DNA of 64,000 nt from Streptomyces sp. JJ38. GTDB taxonomy: Bacteria; Actinomycetota; Actinomycetes; Streptomycetales; Streptomycetaceae. The translations under genes were made by a program, and so were the position numbers. Shown in pieces: positions 9,115-17,034 of the stretch. The DNA is taken from positions 70,477-134,476 of the forward strand of contig NZ_JABLSI010000008.1 of the NCBI RefSeq assembly GCF_019303475.1, in the 5' to 3' direction. The first letter of the stretch is position 1, and every line of letters begins with the position of its first letter. Under the pieces are notes generated by a model that saw only the letters and a program-made list of their open reading frames with translations, did no database searches and was not told the origin of the DNA.

Positions 9115-9675
9115 TCACTCCGCCAATGACCAGGGGGCGGAGCGCAGGTGCGCGAGGCTGCGCCGGTGACGGCCCTTCGGCGGACCGCCCGCCGCCTTGC
9201 CCACCGCGGCCATGGAGACGACCGCCCAGCCCGGGGCCGGGTCGAGCTCCTTGGTCAGCCCCTCCAGGTCGAAGGCCCGGAACTGGTGGACGGCCAGCCC
9301 CATGGCCTGGGCCTGGACCGTCATGTGGGCGACGGCCTGGCCGAGGTCGTAGTCCGCGAACTCGGAGTAGAGCAGCGACGTGTCATCGACGTGCCGGCGG
9401 GTCAGCGCGACGACGAGCAGGCCCGCGTCCGTCGCCCAGCGGGCCGAGCTCGGCGCGAGGTGGGGGAGCAGCCGGTCGTGCTCGGGCTCACCGGGCCTGC
9501 CGGTGAGGAAGCCCCACGGCTGGGAGTTCCCCGCAGACGGTGCCCATCGCGCGGCCTCCAGCAGGAGCCCGAGGGCGTGGTCGTCGACCACCGCCGCCGG
9601 GTCGAACCGGTCGGGGCTGAAGCGCCCGGCGAGCAGGGGGTGTAGGCCGCCGGGCGGCTCGGGGAACTGGTGCAC
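9115..9675 (-). CDS. Nitroreductase family flavoprotein
   Basis: 186-residue FMN-dependent nitroreductase-fold protein. The N-terminal RRFDPAAVV-type segment (here SPDRFDPAAVVDD) and ARWAPSAGNSQPWGFL bind FMN phosphate. The middle DYDLGQAVAHMTVQAQAMGLAVHQFRAFD is the classic dimer and active-site helix. The C-terminus, GKAAGGPPKGRHRRSLAHL, resembles the usual R(K)PLEE end only loosely. GTG 9675 has GGAG at 8 nt. Probable NAD(P)H-dependent reductase of unknown substrate. Confidence 0.82.
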   Translation of the reverse strand: MHQFPEPPGGLHPLLAGRFSPDRFDPAAVVDDHALGLLLEAARWAPSAGNSQPWGFLTGRPGEPEHDRLLPHLAPSSARWATDAGLLVVALTRRHVDDTSLLYSEFADYDLGQAVAHMTVQAQAMGLAVHQFRAFDLEGLTKELDPAPGWAVVSMAAVGKAAGGPPKGRHRRSLAHLRSAPWSLAE

Positions 9676-9766
9676 GTTCCGCTCCAACCGGCGGCCCCGA
9701 GAGCGTATTCCGGCGGGAGCGTTCGCGCGCTCCGGCCGGAATGTGATCTTCCGGGATGGCGGCGTA

Positions 9767-9794
9767 GAGGGGGACCAACGCGTTGGTCCCCCTC
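9767..9794 (-). terminator. Perfect 28-bp palindrome downstream of CU044_5270-like gene
   Basis: GAGGGGGACCAACG is followed directly by its reverse complement, giving a 14-bp stem (tight loop in RNA). It lies 17 bp beyond the stop of the minus-strand gene ending at 9811, so a terminator is the simplest reading. A protein operator for the nitroreductase gene is the alternative. Confidence 0.65.
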
Positions 9795-9810
9795 GGTTCA
9801 CGCCCGTCGG

Positions 9811-10830
9811 CTACGGCCGCTCGCCAGCGCTGTCGACGACGGCGCGCTCCAGCACCGCGCTCTCGCCGATCAGGTCCCCCGTCTCCAGCCCGTTGTGCTC
9901 GTCCTTCTCCGTGCGCACGGTCCGCTCACCCAGGTACGCGTGAGTCGTGCTGTCGAAGACGATCTCCGTCCGCTCCCCGCGGCTCTCCCTGGTCACGGCG
10001 ACGCCCTCGCGTCCCGCCGCGTCCACCACGTCGTCCCGCACCTCCACACCGGGGATGGTTCCAGCGGCGCGGAACAGTGCGGCGGCGACGTCAGGCGGCA
10101 GCAACGTCTCCCGGACCATGTCGCCCACCAGCACGAACGCGTTGTGGTCGGCACCGAACTCGTTGTCGGAGGCGTGTTCGTAGAGCCAGTCGCGCATCTC
10201 CTGCGGATCGGTGGGCAGCCGCTGGAGGTTCCGGTAGTTGGTGTTCGTCGGGATGCCCGGCGTGTCCGGCTCCAGCGCTTCCCTGCCGCCGAAGCGGCCC
10301 TCGTCGATGAGCAGGCCCTCGCGGCTGCCGTCCACGGCCGTCCACACTTCCCGCTTGCGCGGCGGGTCGATGCGGGTCCTCCCGTCCTGGAAGTACGTGC
10401 GATAGGCCCCCTTGCTGTGTACGTACACGTACTGGTCGTCGCGGATCTCCGCCGGAGCCTTCCGGCTCTCGGCCGCCAGTGCCACGTCCTCCAGCAGCGC
10501 CACCGCCCGCTGGTCGATCGCCTGGCTCTCCTGGACCCCGCCGAGCGCCGGGGTCAGGGTGAGCACGGCCGCGGTCGCCGCCGCGACCGCGGCGAGGCCG
10601 AGCGCGGGCCGCAGCAGCCGACGGCGCGGGGGCCGTCCGTCTCCCGTGGTGCGTCGCCGCGTCCACCCCGGGGCGCTGCCGCCCGCGTGCTCCCGTCCCT
10701 CCGACTCCTCGTGTCCCTGGCGCCTCAGTTCCGTCATCAGATGCTCCCGGAGTAGTGCGTGTCGGCCCGGCGGGAGGTCCCGCTCGGGCAGCTCGGATGC
10801 GTCCGCACGTCCGGCAGGGTGGTCGTTCAT
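9811..10830 (-). CDS. CU044_5270-like membrane protein paired with ECF sigma factor
   Basis: 339-residue protein with a cytosolic, charged N-terminus of about 80 residues, one membrane helix (about 82-102) and a large extracytoplasmic domain with QYVYVHSKGAYRTYF and DREVWTAVDGSREGLL-type strands. This layout matches the actinobacterial CU044_5270 family, habitually encoded after an ECF sigma gene. It starts within the sigma stop codon (ATGA overlap), so the pair is co-translated. It may act as an anti-sigma factor or sensor; no zinc-binding anti-sigma motif is visible. Confidence 0.7.
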   Translation of the reverse strand: MNDHPAGRADASELPERDLPPGRHALLREHLMTELRRQGHEESEGREHAGGSAPGWTRRRTTGDGRPPRRRLLRPALGLAAVAAATAAVLTLTPALGGVQESQAIDQRAVALLEDVALAAESRKAPAEIRDDQYVYVHSKGAYRTYFQDGRTRIDPPRKREVWTAVDGSREGLLIDEGRFGGREALEPDTPGIPTNTNYRNLQRLPTDPQEMRDWLYEHASDNEFGADHNAFVLVGDMVRETLLPPDVAAALFRAAGTIPGVEVRDDVVDAAGREGVAVTRESRGERTEIVFDSTTHAYLGERTVRTEKDEHNGLETGDLIGESAVLERAVVDSAGERP

Positions 10831-11441
10831 CGTTGGCCCTCCTGGATGGTTCTGGCCGTGCGTATCCGGCTACCTCTGACCTGTCCGGGGCTTCCGGGGG
10901 GTTCCACGGCTTTCGCGAGTTTTCTCCTGGCCCGGGAGAGCCGGGAGCGGACCGTGCCGACCGGGACGCCCAACGCCTCCGCGGCGGCGGCGTATTCGAG
11001 CCCGGACCACACGCACAGCGCCAGCACCTCCCGCTCCCGGCGGTTCAGGGCGCCCAGCGCGGCACGCACGAGTTCGAGCTGCCTGCGGTCGTCGATCCGG
11101 GCGGCGACCTCGTCGGCGAAGTCCCGCTGCTCCTCGGGCGGCGGCAGCCGGGCCACAGCCTCGCCGTACCGCCGCGCGGACCGGCGGGTGTTCCGGGTGA
11201 CGTTGGTGGCCACCCCGAGCAGCCAGGGACGCACCGATCCGCCCTCCGGGTCCACCCGCCCCCGCAGCCGCCACGCCTCCAGGAACGTCAACGACACGAC
11301 GTCCTCGGCGGCCGACCAGTCACCCGTCAGCCGGAAGGCGTGGTTGTAGACCGAGCGCGCGTAGGCGTCGAACAGTTCCCCGAAGGCCTCCGCCTCGCCG
11401 GCCCGCAACCGGCGTCTCAACTCCCGTTGGTTCGTCTCCAC
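10827..11441 (-). CDS. ECF RNA polymerase sigma factor
   Basis: 204-residue extracytoplasmic-function sigma factor. Region 2 lies at about residues 10-80 (FGELFDAYARSVYNHAFRLTGDWSAAEDVVSLTFLEAW). Region 4 lies at about 125-180 (LVRAALGALNRREREVLALCVWSGLEYAAAAEALGVPVGTVRSRLSRARRKL). GTG 11441 is preceded by AAGGG at 4-5 nt; upstream frame is open but arginine-rich and not protein-like. Together with the overlapping membrane-protein gene it forms a two-gene regulatory module. Confidence 0.9.
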   Translation of the reverse strand: METNQRELRRRLRAGEAEAFGELFDAYARSVYNHAFRLTGDWSAAEDVVSLTFLEAWRLRGRVDPEGGSVRPWLLGVATNVTRNTRRSARRYGEAVARLPPPEEQRDFADEVAARIDDRRQLELVRAALGALNRREREVLALCVWSGLEYAAAAEALGVPVGTVRSRLSRARRKLAKAVEPPGSPGQVRGSRIRTARTIQEGQR

Positions 11442-11497
11442 GCCCTTTCCCTGTCCGCGCACCCCGTTCGGGTTCCCGCCGCCCGGGCGCGGTGCGG

Positions 11498-11980
11498 TCA
11501 CATGGGGCGGCCGTGGTGGTCGACCAGCCTGGTGAGGAGCCGGGTCAGCTGCTCGCGCTCCGGGGCGGTCAGGGGTGCGAACACCGCGTCCTCCGCCGCG
11601 GTCAGCAGTTCGTCCAGGCGACGCAGCCGGGCGCGGCCCTGCCGGGTGATCGTGATGACGTTCCGCCGACGGTCGGCGGGGTCGGGGGATCGTTCCAGCA
11701 GCCGCCGCTCGGCCAGCTCGTTGACGACGGCGACCATGTCGCTCCGGTAGATCCCGGTGCGGCTGCTCAGTTCCGCCTGGCTGACGGCTCCGAACTCGCC
11801 CAGGGTGGCGAGCACCGCGTAGTGCCACTTCCGGGCGTCCGCGCGCGCCAACGCCTCGTTCACGAGGCGGTCCGACTGGATCGCGGCGAGCGACATCAGC
11901 CGGGTGGGCAGCTTCCGCAGCCGTGCGGCGGTGGGCTGCCCGTCTTCCGCGTGAGCCGTGTCGGGTGTGTGGTCTGCCAT
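11498..11980 (-). CDS. MarR family transcriptional regulator
   Basis: 160-residue winged-helix repressor of the MarR family. The DNA-binding core covers about residues 50-115 (VLATLGEFGAVSQAELSSRTGIYRSDMVAVVNELAERRLLERSPDPADRRRNVITIT); the wing motif DxxDRR is intact. Flanking helices form the dimer. It is divergent from the haloalkane dehalogenase gene, and the shared intergenic region has two nearly identical palindromes, so it probably represses itself and that gene in response to a small, perhaps halogenated or toxic, ligand. Confidence 0.9.
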   Translation of the reverse strand: MADHTPDTAHAEDGQPTAARLRKLPTRLMSLAAIQSDRLVNEALARADARKWHYAVLATLGEFGAVSQAELSSRTGIYRSDMVAVVNELAERRLLERSPDPADRRRNVITITRQGRARLRRLDELLTAAEDAVFAPLTAPEREQLTRLLTRLVDHHGRPM

Positions 11981-11999
11981 GCCGCCACTCTACCCGTTG

Positions 12000-12016
12000 C
12001 GTTAGTGACACTAACG
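12000..12016. promoter_or_regulatory. MarR operator candidate 1
   Basis: CGTTAGTGACACTAACG is a perfect odd palindrome 20 bp upstream of the MarR start, well placed to block its transcription. Confidence 0.75.
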
Positions 12017-12040
12017 GAATAGGGTGGCGATCCACCGGAA

Positions 12041-12057
12041 CGTTAGTGTCACTAGCG
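12041..12057. promoter_or_regulatory. MarR operator candidate 2
   Basis: CGTTAGTGTCACTAGCG repeats site 1 with a changed centre and one arm mismatch. The two centres are 41 bp apart, about four helical turns, which would put both dimers on the same DNA face. It lies just upstream of the dehalogenase ribosome binding site. Confidence 0.72.
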
Positions 12058-12073
12058 AACTATGGAGGCAGCT

Positions 12074-12946
12074 GTGCCCGTGACCCGTGTGCTCGAATCG
12101 ACGATGTTCCACGAGGAGACCGGCGGCGGCGCCCCCGTCGTGTTCCTGCACGGCAACCCGAGCTCCTCGCACCTGTGGCGCAAGGTGCTGCCCGCCGTGG
12201 ACGTGCGCGCCCGGCTGCTCGCCCCCGACCTCATCGGCATGGGCCGCTCCGGCAAGCCCGCGGTGCCCTACCGGTTCGCCGACCACGCCCGCTACCTGGA
12301 CGCCTGGTTCGACCGGCTGGAGCTGGACGACGTGGTGCTCGTCGGCCACGACTGGGGAGGCGCCCTCGCCTTCGACCTGGCGGCCCGCCACCCCGGCCGC
12401 GTCCGCGGCATCGCCTTCCTGGAGACCATCGTGCGCCCGATGACCTGGGGCGAGCTGGGTGACGGCCCGCGCTCCCGGGCCGAGGCCATGCGCGGGCCCC
12501 GGGGCGAGACCCTCGTGCTGGACCAGAACGCCTTCCTGGAGAGCGCCTTCACCGGCGGCGTGCTGACTCCGGTCGGCGAGGCGGACCTGCGGGCCTACCG
12601 AGCTCCCTACCCCACCCGGGACAGCCGCCGCCCGATACTGGAGTGGGCGCGCTCCCTCCCGCTCGACGGCGAGCCCGCCGACGTCGCCGCCCGCGTCGAG
12701 CGGTACGGCGCGTGGCTGGCGGCGAGCGCGGACGTCCCCAAGCTGCTGCTCACCTTCGACTCCTCGCCCACCCTGCTGATCGGCAGGGAGCTGGCCGACT
12801 GGTGCGCGGCCAACATCGCCGCCCTGGAGACCCGCCACTGCGGTCCCGCCGGTCACCACGCCCCCGAGGACCAGCCCCAGGCCATCGCCGAGGCCCTCAC
12901 CGCCTGGCTCCACCGCCACGCGCTGACCGACGACCGGCCGGCCTGA
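12074..12946 (+). CDS. Haloalkane dehalogenase (HLD-II like alpha/beta hydrolase)
   Basis: 290-residue alpha/beta hydrolase that should cleave carbon-halogen bonds in haloalkanes to give alcohol and halide. The full DhaA-type set is visible: the halide-binding Asn in HGNPSSSHLW, the nucleophile Asp followed by Trp in GHDWGG, an acid Glu in FLETI and the base His in GPAGHHAPED. GTG 12074 was preferred to ATG 12062 because GGAGG (12064-12068) sits five bases before it. The cap domain spans about residues 130-215. Likely controlled by the divergent MarR regulator. Luciferase-like relatives share the fold, but the pentad favours a dehalogenase. Confidence 0.85.
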   Translation: MPVTRVLESTMFHEETGGGAPVVFLHGNPSSSHLWRKVLPAVDVRARLLAPDLIGMGRSGKPAVPYRFADHARYLDAWFDRLELDDVVLVGHDWGGALAFDLAARHPGRVRGIAFLETIVRPMTWGELGDGPRSRAEAMRGPRGETLVLDQNAFLESAFTGGVLTPVGEADLRAYRAPYPTRDSRRPILEWARSLPLDGEPADVAARVERYGAWLAASADVPKLLLTFDSSPTLLIGRELADWCAANIAALETRHCGPAGHHAPEDQPQAIAEALTAWLHRHALTDDRPA

Positions 12947-12982
12947 CGCCGGGTGCCGTACCCGGGGCCGTGGTCGGGCGGT

Positions 12983-13450
12983 CTACGACGCGGAGCGCAC
13001 GACGCGGAACCCCACGTCGTCGATCCGGAAGGTCGGGTGGCTGCGCCGCCGCACCGACGCGCGGCAGCTCCAGTGCTCGTCGGCCCACCCGCCGCCACGC
13101 AGCACGCGGTGCGTGCCGTACACCTCGGCGTCGTAGACGTCCCAGCAGCCGGTAGCCGTCGGCTGAGGTGTCCCACTCGGCCGTCTCGGCCTCGGGGCGG
13201 ACGTCGTATGCGGGCGTCAGCCCCTCCTGGCGTGACAAGGCGTTGCAGAACCGGACGGCGTCCCACCACGAGACGCACTCGACCGGCAGCGAAGCACCGT
13301 GGTGGCTGCTCGGCCGCAGACCGGTGACGTGCGCGTACCACGACTGTGTGACCAAGACCGCCGACATCAGGAACGGTGCGACCTCGACGGGCCAACTGCG
13401 CCGCGTCCGCCGGTCCGACAACGTCACCGCCCCGACGGCACGGTCACCAT
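12983..13450 (-). pseudogene. Decayed SUMF1/formylglycine-generating-enzyme-like gene
   Basis: Remnant of a formylglycine-generating enzyme-fold protein in three frame pieces. MVTVPSG (from 13450) is followed by a frameshift into VTLSDRRTRRSWPVEVAPF, VLVTQSWYAHVTG and PVECVSWWDAVRFCNALS. At about 13147 the frame jumps from DTSADGYRL straight to CWDVYDAEVYGTHRVLRGG in another frame, ending in a clean FGE-like C-terminus (DDVGFRVVRS) and stop. The expected PTEAEWEYA core, roughly 60-80 residues, is missing. An internal deletion plus a frameshift means it is almost certainly non-functional. Confidence 0.85.
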
Positions 13451-13542
13451 TTCGACTGCTGCCCCCGCGTCCATCACAGGCAACCCTAGTTGACCTGGTG
13501 TCACCGCCTGGCCTTGGACTTCCTCAACTCGGGCTCCTCGCC

Positions 13543-14100
13543 TCAACCGGTGCGGGGCCCCGGGTCTCGTGGCTGGCGCCGGGTGGACCTTGCCCGATTG
13601 CCGCAGCCCAGGGTGCACCATGCCTGGTCGCGACGCCTGGCCAGGAAGAACATGCCGCAACTGGGGGCGTGGCAGCGTCGCACCCGCTGACGGTCCGGAC
13701 CTGCCACCAGGACGAGCGTCTCGCGGGCCACGACGGCGTCGGCGCCTCCGCCCTGTTCCTGCCGTCCCAGCAGGCCGTCGTCGGTCATCCGGAAGACGAC
13801 GGGGGCTGCCGAGGCGAGTTCGTTCAGCCTGGCCCGCAGGCTGTCGGTGAGCGGGCGCTGTCCGGCCGTCGTGCCCAGCGCGTCGCGGACCAGCCCGCGC
13901 AACCGCCGCAGTTCCTCCAGCGGGAGGGCGGCCAGCCCGCGGTCAGCGGCGCGGGCCCGCCAGCGACTGGTGAGTTCTCGGTCGGTGAAGAAGTCGACGT
14001 CACTGCGGCCTGGGCCCGCGCCGACGACGACGGTGTTGGCCAGGTCGAGGACCGGGTCCTCACCGATCCACGGCATCTCTTGCAGGTCCCGGATGGTCAC
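13543..14100 (-). CDS. CGNR zinc-finger (ABATE domain) regulator
   Basis: 185-residue predicted transcription factor. The N-terminal ABATE-type domain begins with PVLDLANTVV and DFFTDRELTSRW. The C-terminal CGNR zinc finger has ligands C-x4-C in RRCHAPSCGMFF and WCTLGCGNRARSTRR. It is divergent from the ABM-like gene; the shared 101-bp region holds an inverted repeat that could be its operator. Ligand unknown. Confidence 0.87.
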   Translation of the reverse strand: MTIRDLQEMPWIGEDPVLDLANTVVVGAGPGRSDVDFFTDRELTSRWRARAADRGLAALPLEELRRLRGLVRDALGTTAGQRPLTDSLRARLNELASAAPVVFRMTDDGLLGRQEQGGGADAVVARETLVLVAGPDRQRVRRCHAPSCGMFFLARRRDQAWCTLGCGNRARSTRRQPRDPGPRTG

Positions 14101-14148
14101 GCCTCCAATCTACTGGATTCGGGCCAGCGAACCCGTGATACGTTCTTT

Positions 14149-14176
14149 TCACGGATTCGGCGTTCCAAATCCGTGA
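14149..14176. promoter_or_regulatory. Inverted-repeat operator between CGNR regulator and ABM-like gene
   Basis: TCACGGATT (14149-14157) and AATCCGTGA (14168-14176) are perfect 9-bp arms separated by 10 bp. A third half-site with one mismatch, AACCCGTGA, lies at 14130-14138. The spacing of about two helical turns suits a dimeric regulator, plausibly the divergent CGNR protein. Confidence 0.6.
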
Positions 14177-14201
14177 GTGACAGTCGACGAAAGGTGCCGC
14201 C

Positions 14202-14495
14202 ATGAGCGCGACCATCGAGTACGTCAGGTTCGAGACCGACGACCCCACCGCTCTCACCGCCCACCGGGAGGAGCTCATCGCCCTGCTCAAGGAGCGGTAC
14301 GGCGACGGTTTCCAGGGCGCCCACCTCGCCCGGTTCGACGACGGCACCGTCCTGGACTTCATCGTCTGGTCGTCCGCCGCCGTCGCCGAGCGCGCGGCCA
14401 AGGAGATGCCGTCCGACCCCGGGGCCCAGGGCTTCTTCAGCCGGATCGGCACTGTGCACGAGATGCGGCACGCTCAGGTACTGCACACCGCATAG
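14202..14495 (+). CDS. ABM-like dimeric alpha-beta barrel protein
   Basis: 97-residue protein with a ferredoxin-like alternation of strands and helices (IEYVRFETDD, HREELIALLKERYGDGFQGAHLARF, VLDFIVWSSAAVAERAAKEM), as in antibiotic-biosynthesis-monooxygenase and stress-response dimeric barrels. No catalytic residue can be assigned. It is followed 25 bp later by the DNA-repair-like gene with an ideal ribosome binding site, so the two are probably co-transcribed from the CGNR-controlled promoter. Confidence 0.65.
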   Translation: MSATIEYVRFETDDPTALTAHREELIALLKERYGDGFQGAHLARFDDGTVLDFIVWSSAAVAERAAKEMPSDPGAQGFFSRIGTVHEMRHAQVLHTA

Positions 14496-14520
14496 CGCCG
14501 AGATCAAGGAGGATGACGCC

Positions 14521-15606
14521 GTGCCCTCGGCAGACGAACTACTCGGCGCGGAAACCGTCGCCGACCTCGCCCGGTGCCTCGCGCGAGCCGGTGACGGGAT
14601 CGCCGCGCAGGAGACCCGGGGCTGCGGCGCCGTCCTGGAGGGGCTGAGCTTCACCGAGCGTGTCACGCTGATCCGGAACGCCGTCCTGGCCGATCTTCCG
14701 TCGGACTACCCGGCCTTCGCGGACGTGTTGCGCGTCGCACTGCGGGACGGCGATTTCACCGGGTGGATGATCTTCCCCGTCACCGAGGCCGTCGCCGTAC
14801 GGGGCCGGGACGCCTTCGAACCCGCCCTCGCCCTCCTGGCGGAACTCACCCCGCGGCTGACCGCGGAGACCGCCGTCCGCCCCTTCCTCCGCGCCGACCT
14901 GGAACGCGCGCTCCGGGTCATGACGCCGTGGACCGGGCATCCGGACCCCCACGTCCGCCGACTGGCCAGTGAGGGCACACGCCCACGACTGCCGTGGGCA
15001 CCGCGGATTCCCGCGCTGATCACCGACCCGGCCCCGGCACTGCCGCTGCTCGACGCCCTGTACCGGGACGACTCCGAGTACGTCCGCCGCTCCGTGGCCA
15101 ACCACCTCAACGACATCAGCCGCGACCATCCCGACACGGCCGTCGCCGTCGCGGCGCGTTGGCTGGACGCCCCCGCGCCGACGACGACCCGGCTGGTGCG
15201 GCACGGCCTGCGCACCCTGGTCAAGTCCGGCCACGCCGACGCCCTCACGCTCCTCGGCCACTCCCCGGACCTCCCCGTCGCCGTCGACGGTCCGCACATC
15301 CGGACGCCAGAGATCCGGGTCGGCGATCATCTGGTCTTCGACTACGCGGTGACCAACACCCACGATCAGACCGCGCACGTGGTCATCGACTACGTCGTCC
15401 ACCACGTGAAAGCCAACGGCGGCCGCACTCCCAAGGTCTTCAAACTCACCACGCGGTCCCTGGACCCCGGCGAGACGTGGTCCGCGACGCGCAGACACTC
15501 CTTCAAGCCGATCAGCACGCGGCGCTACCACCCGGGCATCCATGCCGTGCAGATCCAGGTCAACGGCCGACTCCACGGGGAAACCCCGTTCACGCTGGAG
15601 TGTTGA
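14521..15606 (+). CDS. AlkC/AlkD-like DNA alkylation repair protein
   Basis: 361-residue HEAT-repeat protein resembling the bacterial alkylpurine glycosylases AlkC/AlkD. Helical repeats run over residues 1-250 (SDYPAFADVLRVAL, FTGWMIFPVTEAVA, DSEYVRRSVANHLNDISRDHPDTAV). A beta-rich C-terminus of about 100 residues (LVFDYAVTNTHDQTAHVVIDYVVHHV) fits the Ig-like domain of AlkC. GTG 14521 has AAGGAGG at 8 nt. In AlkC it would excise 3-methyladenine-type lesions from DNA. The AlkC subtype is my inference from the tail. Confidence 0.78.
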   Translation: MPSADELLGAETVADLARCLARAGDGIAAQETRGCGAVLEGLSFTERVTLIRNAVLADLPSDYPAFADVLRVALRDGDFTGWMIFPVTEAVAVRGRDAFEPALALLAELTPRLTAETAVRPFLRADLERALRVMTPWTGHPDPHVRRLASEGTRPRLPWAPRIPALITDPAPALPLLDALYRDDSEYVRRSVANHLNDISRDHPDTAVAVAARWLDAPAPTTTRLVRHGLRTLVKSGHADALTLLGHSPDLPVAVDGPHIRTPEIRVGDHLVFDYAVTNTHDQTAHVVIDYVVHHVKANGGRTPKVFKLTTRSLDPGETWSATRRHSFKPISTRRYHPGIHAVQIQVNGRLHGETPFTLEC

Positions 15607-15680
15607 AGGCGCCCGCCGCACGTCCCAGGGGGGAAGTGAGTACCCGTACTCATGCGGGGCCCTGTGGGGGCGGGCAGGGT

Positions 15681-16103
15681 ATGGGTATGGACCTGCCCGT
15701 CGCCCCGCCGGCCTTCGACGCCACCACCGGTCCACGACGGCGCCGCCGCGCGGAGCTGGCGGCCGATGTCGGAGCTGGGTGCGGGCTCGTGTTCCTGGAA
15801 CTGGTCGCCCTGGTGGCGATCTTCGGCCTCTGGTTCCTGTCCGGGTTCAACCTCGACCCGGCCGAGAACGTCACGGCCGACCCGCTGTGGGGCTACCTGG
15901 CCGCCGCCGGTGGCGTCGGGGTACTCGCCGTCGTCGCGGCCGTGGTCGCGGTGCGGTCCGGGGCCGTTGTGACGGCGTCCACCCAGGTCGCCATGGCCAC
16001 CTTGATCTGCGTCATCGGAGGCGGGGGAGCCGCTGTCCAGGCGTATGAGGACGAGCAGTGCCGGCACCGCCCCGAAGCCGCGAGCTGCCAGGGCGATGGC
16101 TGA
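15681..16103 (+). CDS. Streptomyces small membrane protein (DUF6234-like)
   Basis: 140-residue protein with three predicted membrane helices (about residues 30-55, 73-97 and 102-124) and a Cys-containing C-terminal tail (DEQCRHRPEAASC). It starts MGMDLPVAPPAFD; ATG 15681 and ATG 15687 are both possible. The pattern recalls a Streptomyces-only family I know as DUF6234, from memory. Function unknown. Confidence 0.55.
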   Translation: MGMDLPVAPPAFDATTGPRRRRRAELAADVGAGCGLVFLELVALVAIFGLWFLSGFNLDPAENVTADPLWGYLAAAGGVGVLAVVAAVVAVRSGAVVTASTQVAMATLICVIGGGGAAVQAYEDEQCRHRPEAASCQGDG

Positions 16104-16168
16104 GTCGACGATCGCGTCACATCGTGCACAGGTCGGTAACAGGAGTGATCGTCATGGCGCGGGGCGCC

Positions 16169-16174
16169 TATAGA
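16169..16174 (+). promoter_or_regulatory. -10 element of a leaderless lipoprotein transcript
   Basis: TATAGA lies 8 nt before the ATG at 16183, so transcription would start at or just before the start codon. No Shine-Dalgarno is present, which supports a leaderless mRNA. Confidence 0.5.
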
Positions 16175-16182
16175 GTCTGACC

Positions 16183-16929
16183 ATGCGATATCCGAAAATG
16201 ATCATAGGAGTCGTCGCCGCCGGGCTGCTGGTCACCGGCTGTGGTGGGTCCGACGACGGGGGCGGAGAGCGCGACGGGGGCAAGACGGATTCCGCGTCGA
16301 AGGCCGACCGCACGCCGGGGGACGACGAGAAGTCGGAGCCGGAGGCTGACACGGGCGCGGGGCAGGAAGAGCTGCCGGTCAAGGTCACCGGGCCGGACCC
16401 GGACGTCGTCAAGGCCGAGGACGAGGACCCCGAACCGCCCGGGAAGCCGGAGCGCGGCGCGGACTTCACGCAGCAGGTCGAGTACAAGCTGCGCGAGTCG
16501 GTCCTCCGCAGGGCCGACGTCGACGGCGAGACGAGCGCCACCTGCCCGGACGGCGTGACCCAGAAGGCCGGTGCCACCAGCGAGTGCACCGCGACCTACG
16601 AGGGCGCGGAGATCCCGTACGAGGTCACCATCAGCGACAAGTACGAGGAAGGCGACTTCCTCACCATGTACAACGCCAAGCCCCAGAAGGGCCTGCTCGT
16701 CGCCAAGGCCGTGCACCACGAGCTGTGGACGACCTGGGGCGAGGGCCGCAAGGCCGAGAAGCTCGCCTGCGAGGAGCTGCCGGTGGCCAAGGCCGTCGAC
16801 CTGGACGCCGACACCGGTTACGTCTGCCAGGCGTGGACCGAGTACGGCGGCCCGGACCGCGAGGGCGGCTACGAGACGCTCAAGGTCGTGATGGGCAACT
16901 ACGGACCCAAGTTCGAGGTCGTCGACTGA
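16183..16929 (+). CDS. DUF4333-like lipoprotein
   Basis: 248-residue lipoprotein. The signal peptide ends in the lipobox LLVTGC (Cys ~20), followed by an acidic, disordered linker of about 75 residues (GGSDDGGGERDGG onward). The folded C-terminus has paired Cys (ATCPDGVTQKAGATSECTATY) typical of the DUF4333 lipoprotein domain, then a second region with LACEELPVAKAV and YVCQAW. It faces outside the membrane. Function unknown. Confidence 0.68.
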   Translation: MRYPKMIIGVVAAGLLVTGCGGSDDGGGERDGGKTDSASKADRTPGDDEKSEPEADTGAGQEELPVKVTGPDPDVVKAEDEDPEPPGKPERGADFTQQVEYKLRESVLRRADVDGETSATCPDGVTQKAGATSECTATYEGAEIPYEVTISDKYEEGDFLTMYNAKPQKGLLVAKAVHHELWTTWGEGRKAEKLACEELPVAKAVDLDADTGYVCQAWTEYGGPDREGGYETLKVVMGNYGPKFEVVD

Positions 16930-16993
16930 CCCACCCGACAGCGCAACGCCTACCGGGCGCCGTTCAGCCCGCCGCACATGCCCTGCGGTGCCG

Positions 16994-17034
16994 CTGACGG
17001 CGCCCTGCCGTTTCGACGCGGCGCCCGCCGTCAG
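16994..17034. terminator. Bulged hairpin between convergent genes
   Basis: CTGACGGCGCC (16994-17004) pairs with GGCGCCCGCCGTCAG (17020-17034), leaving a 4-nt bulge. It lies between the lipoprotein gene and the convergent SEC-C gene and includes that gene's stop codon; it may end both transcripts. Confidence 0.45.
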
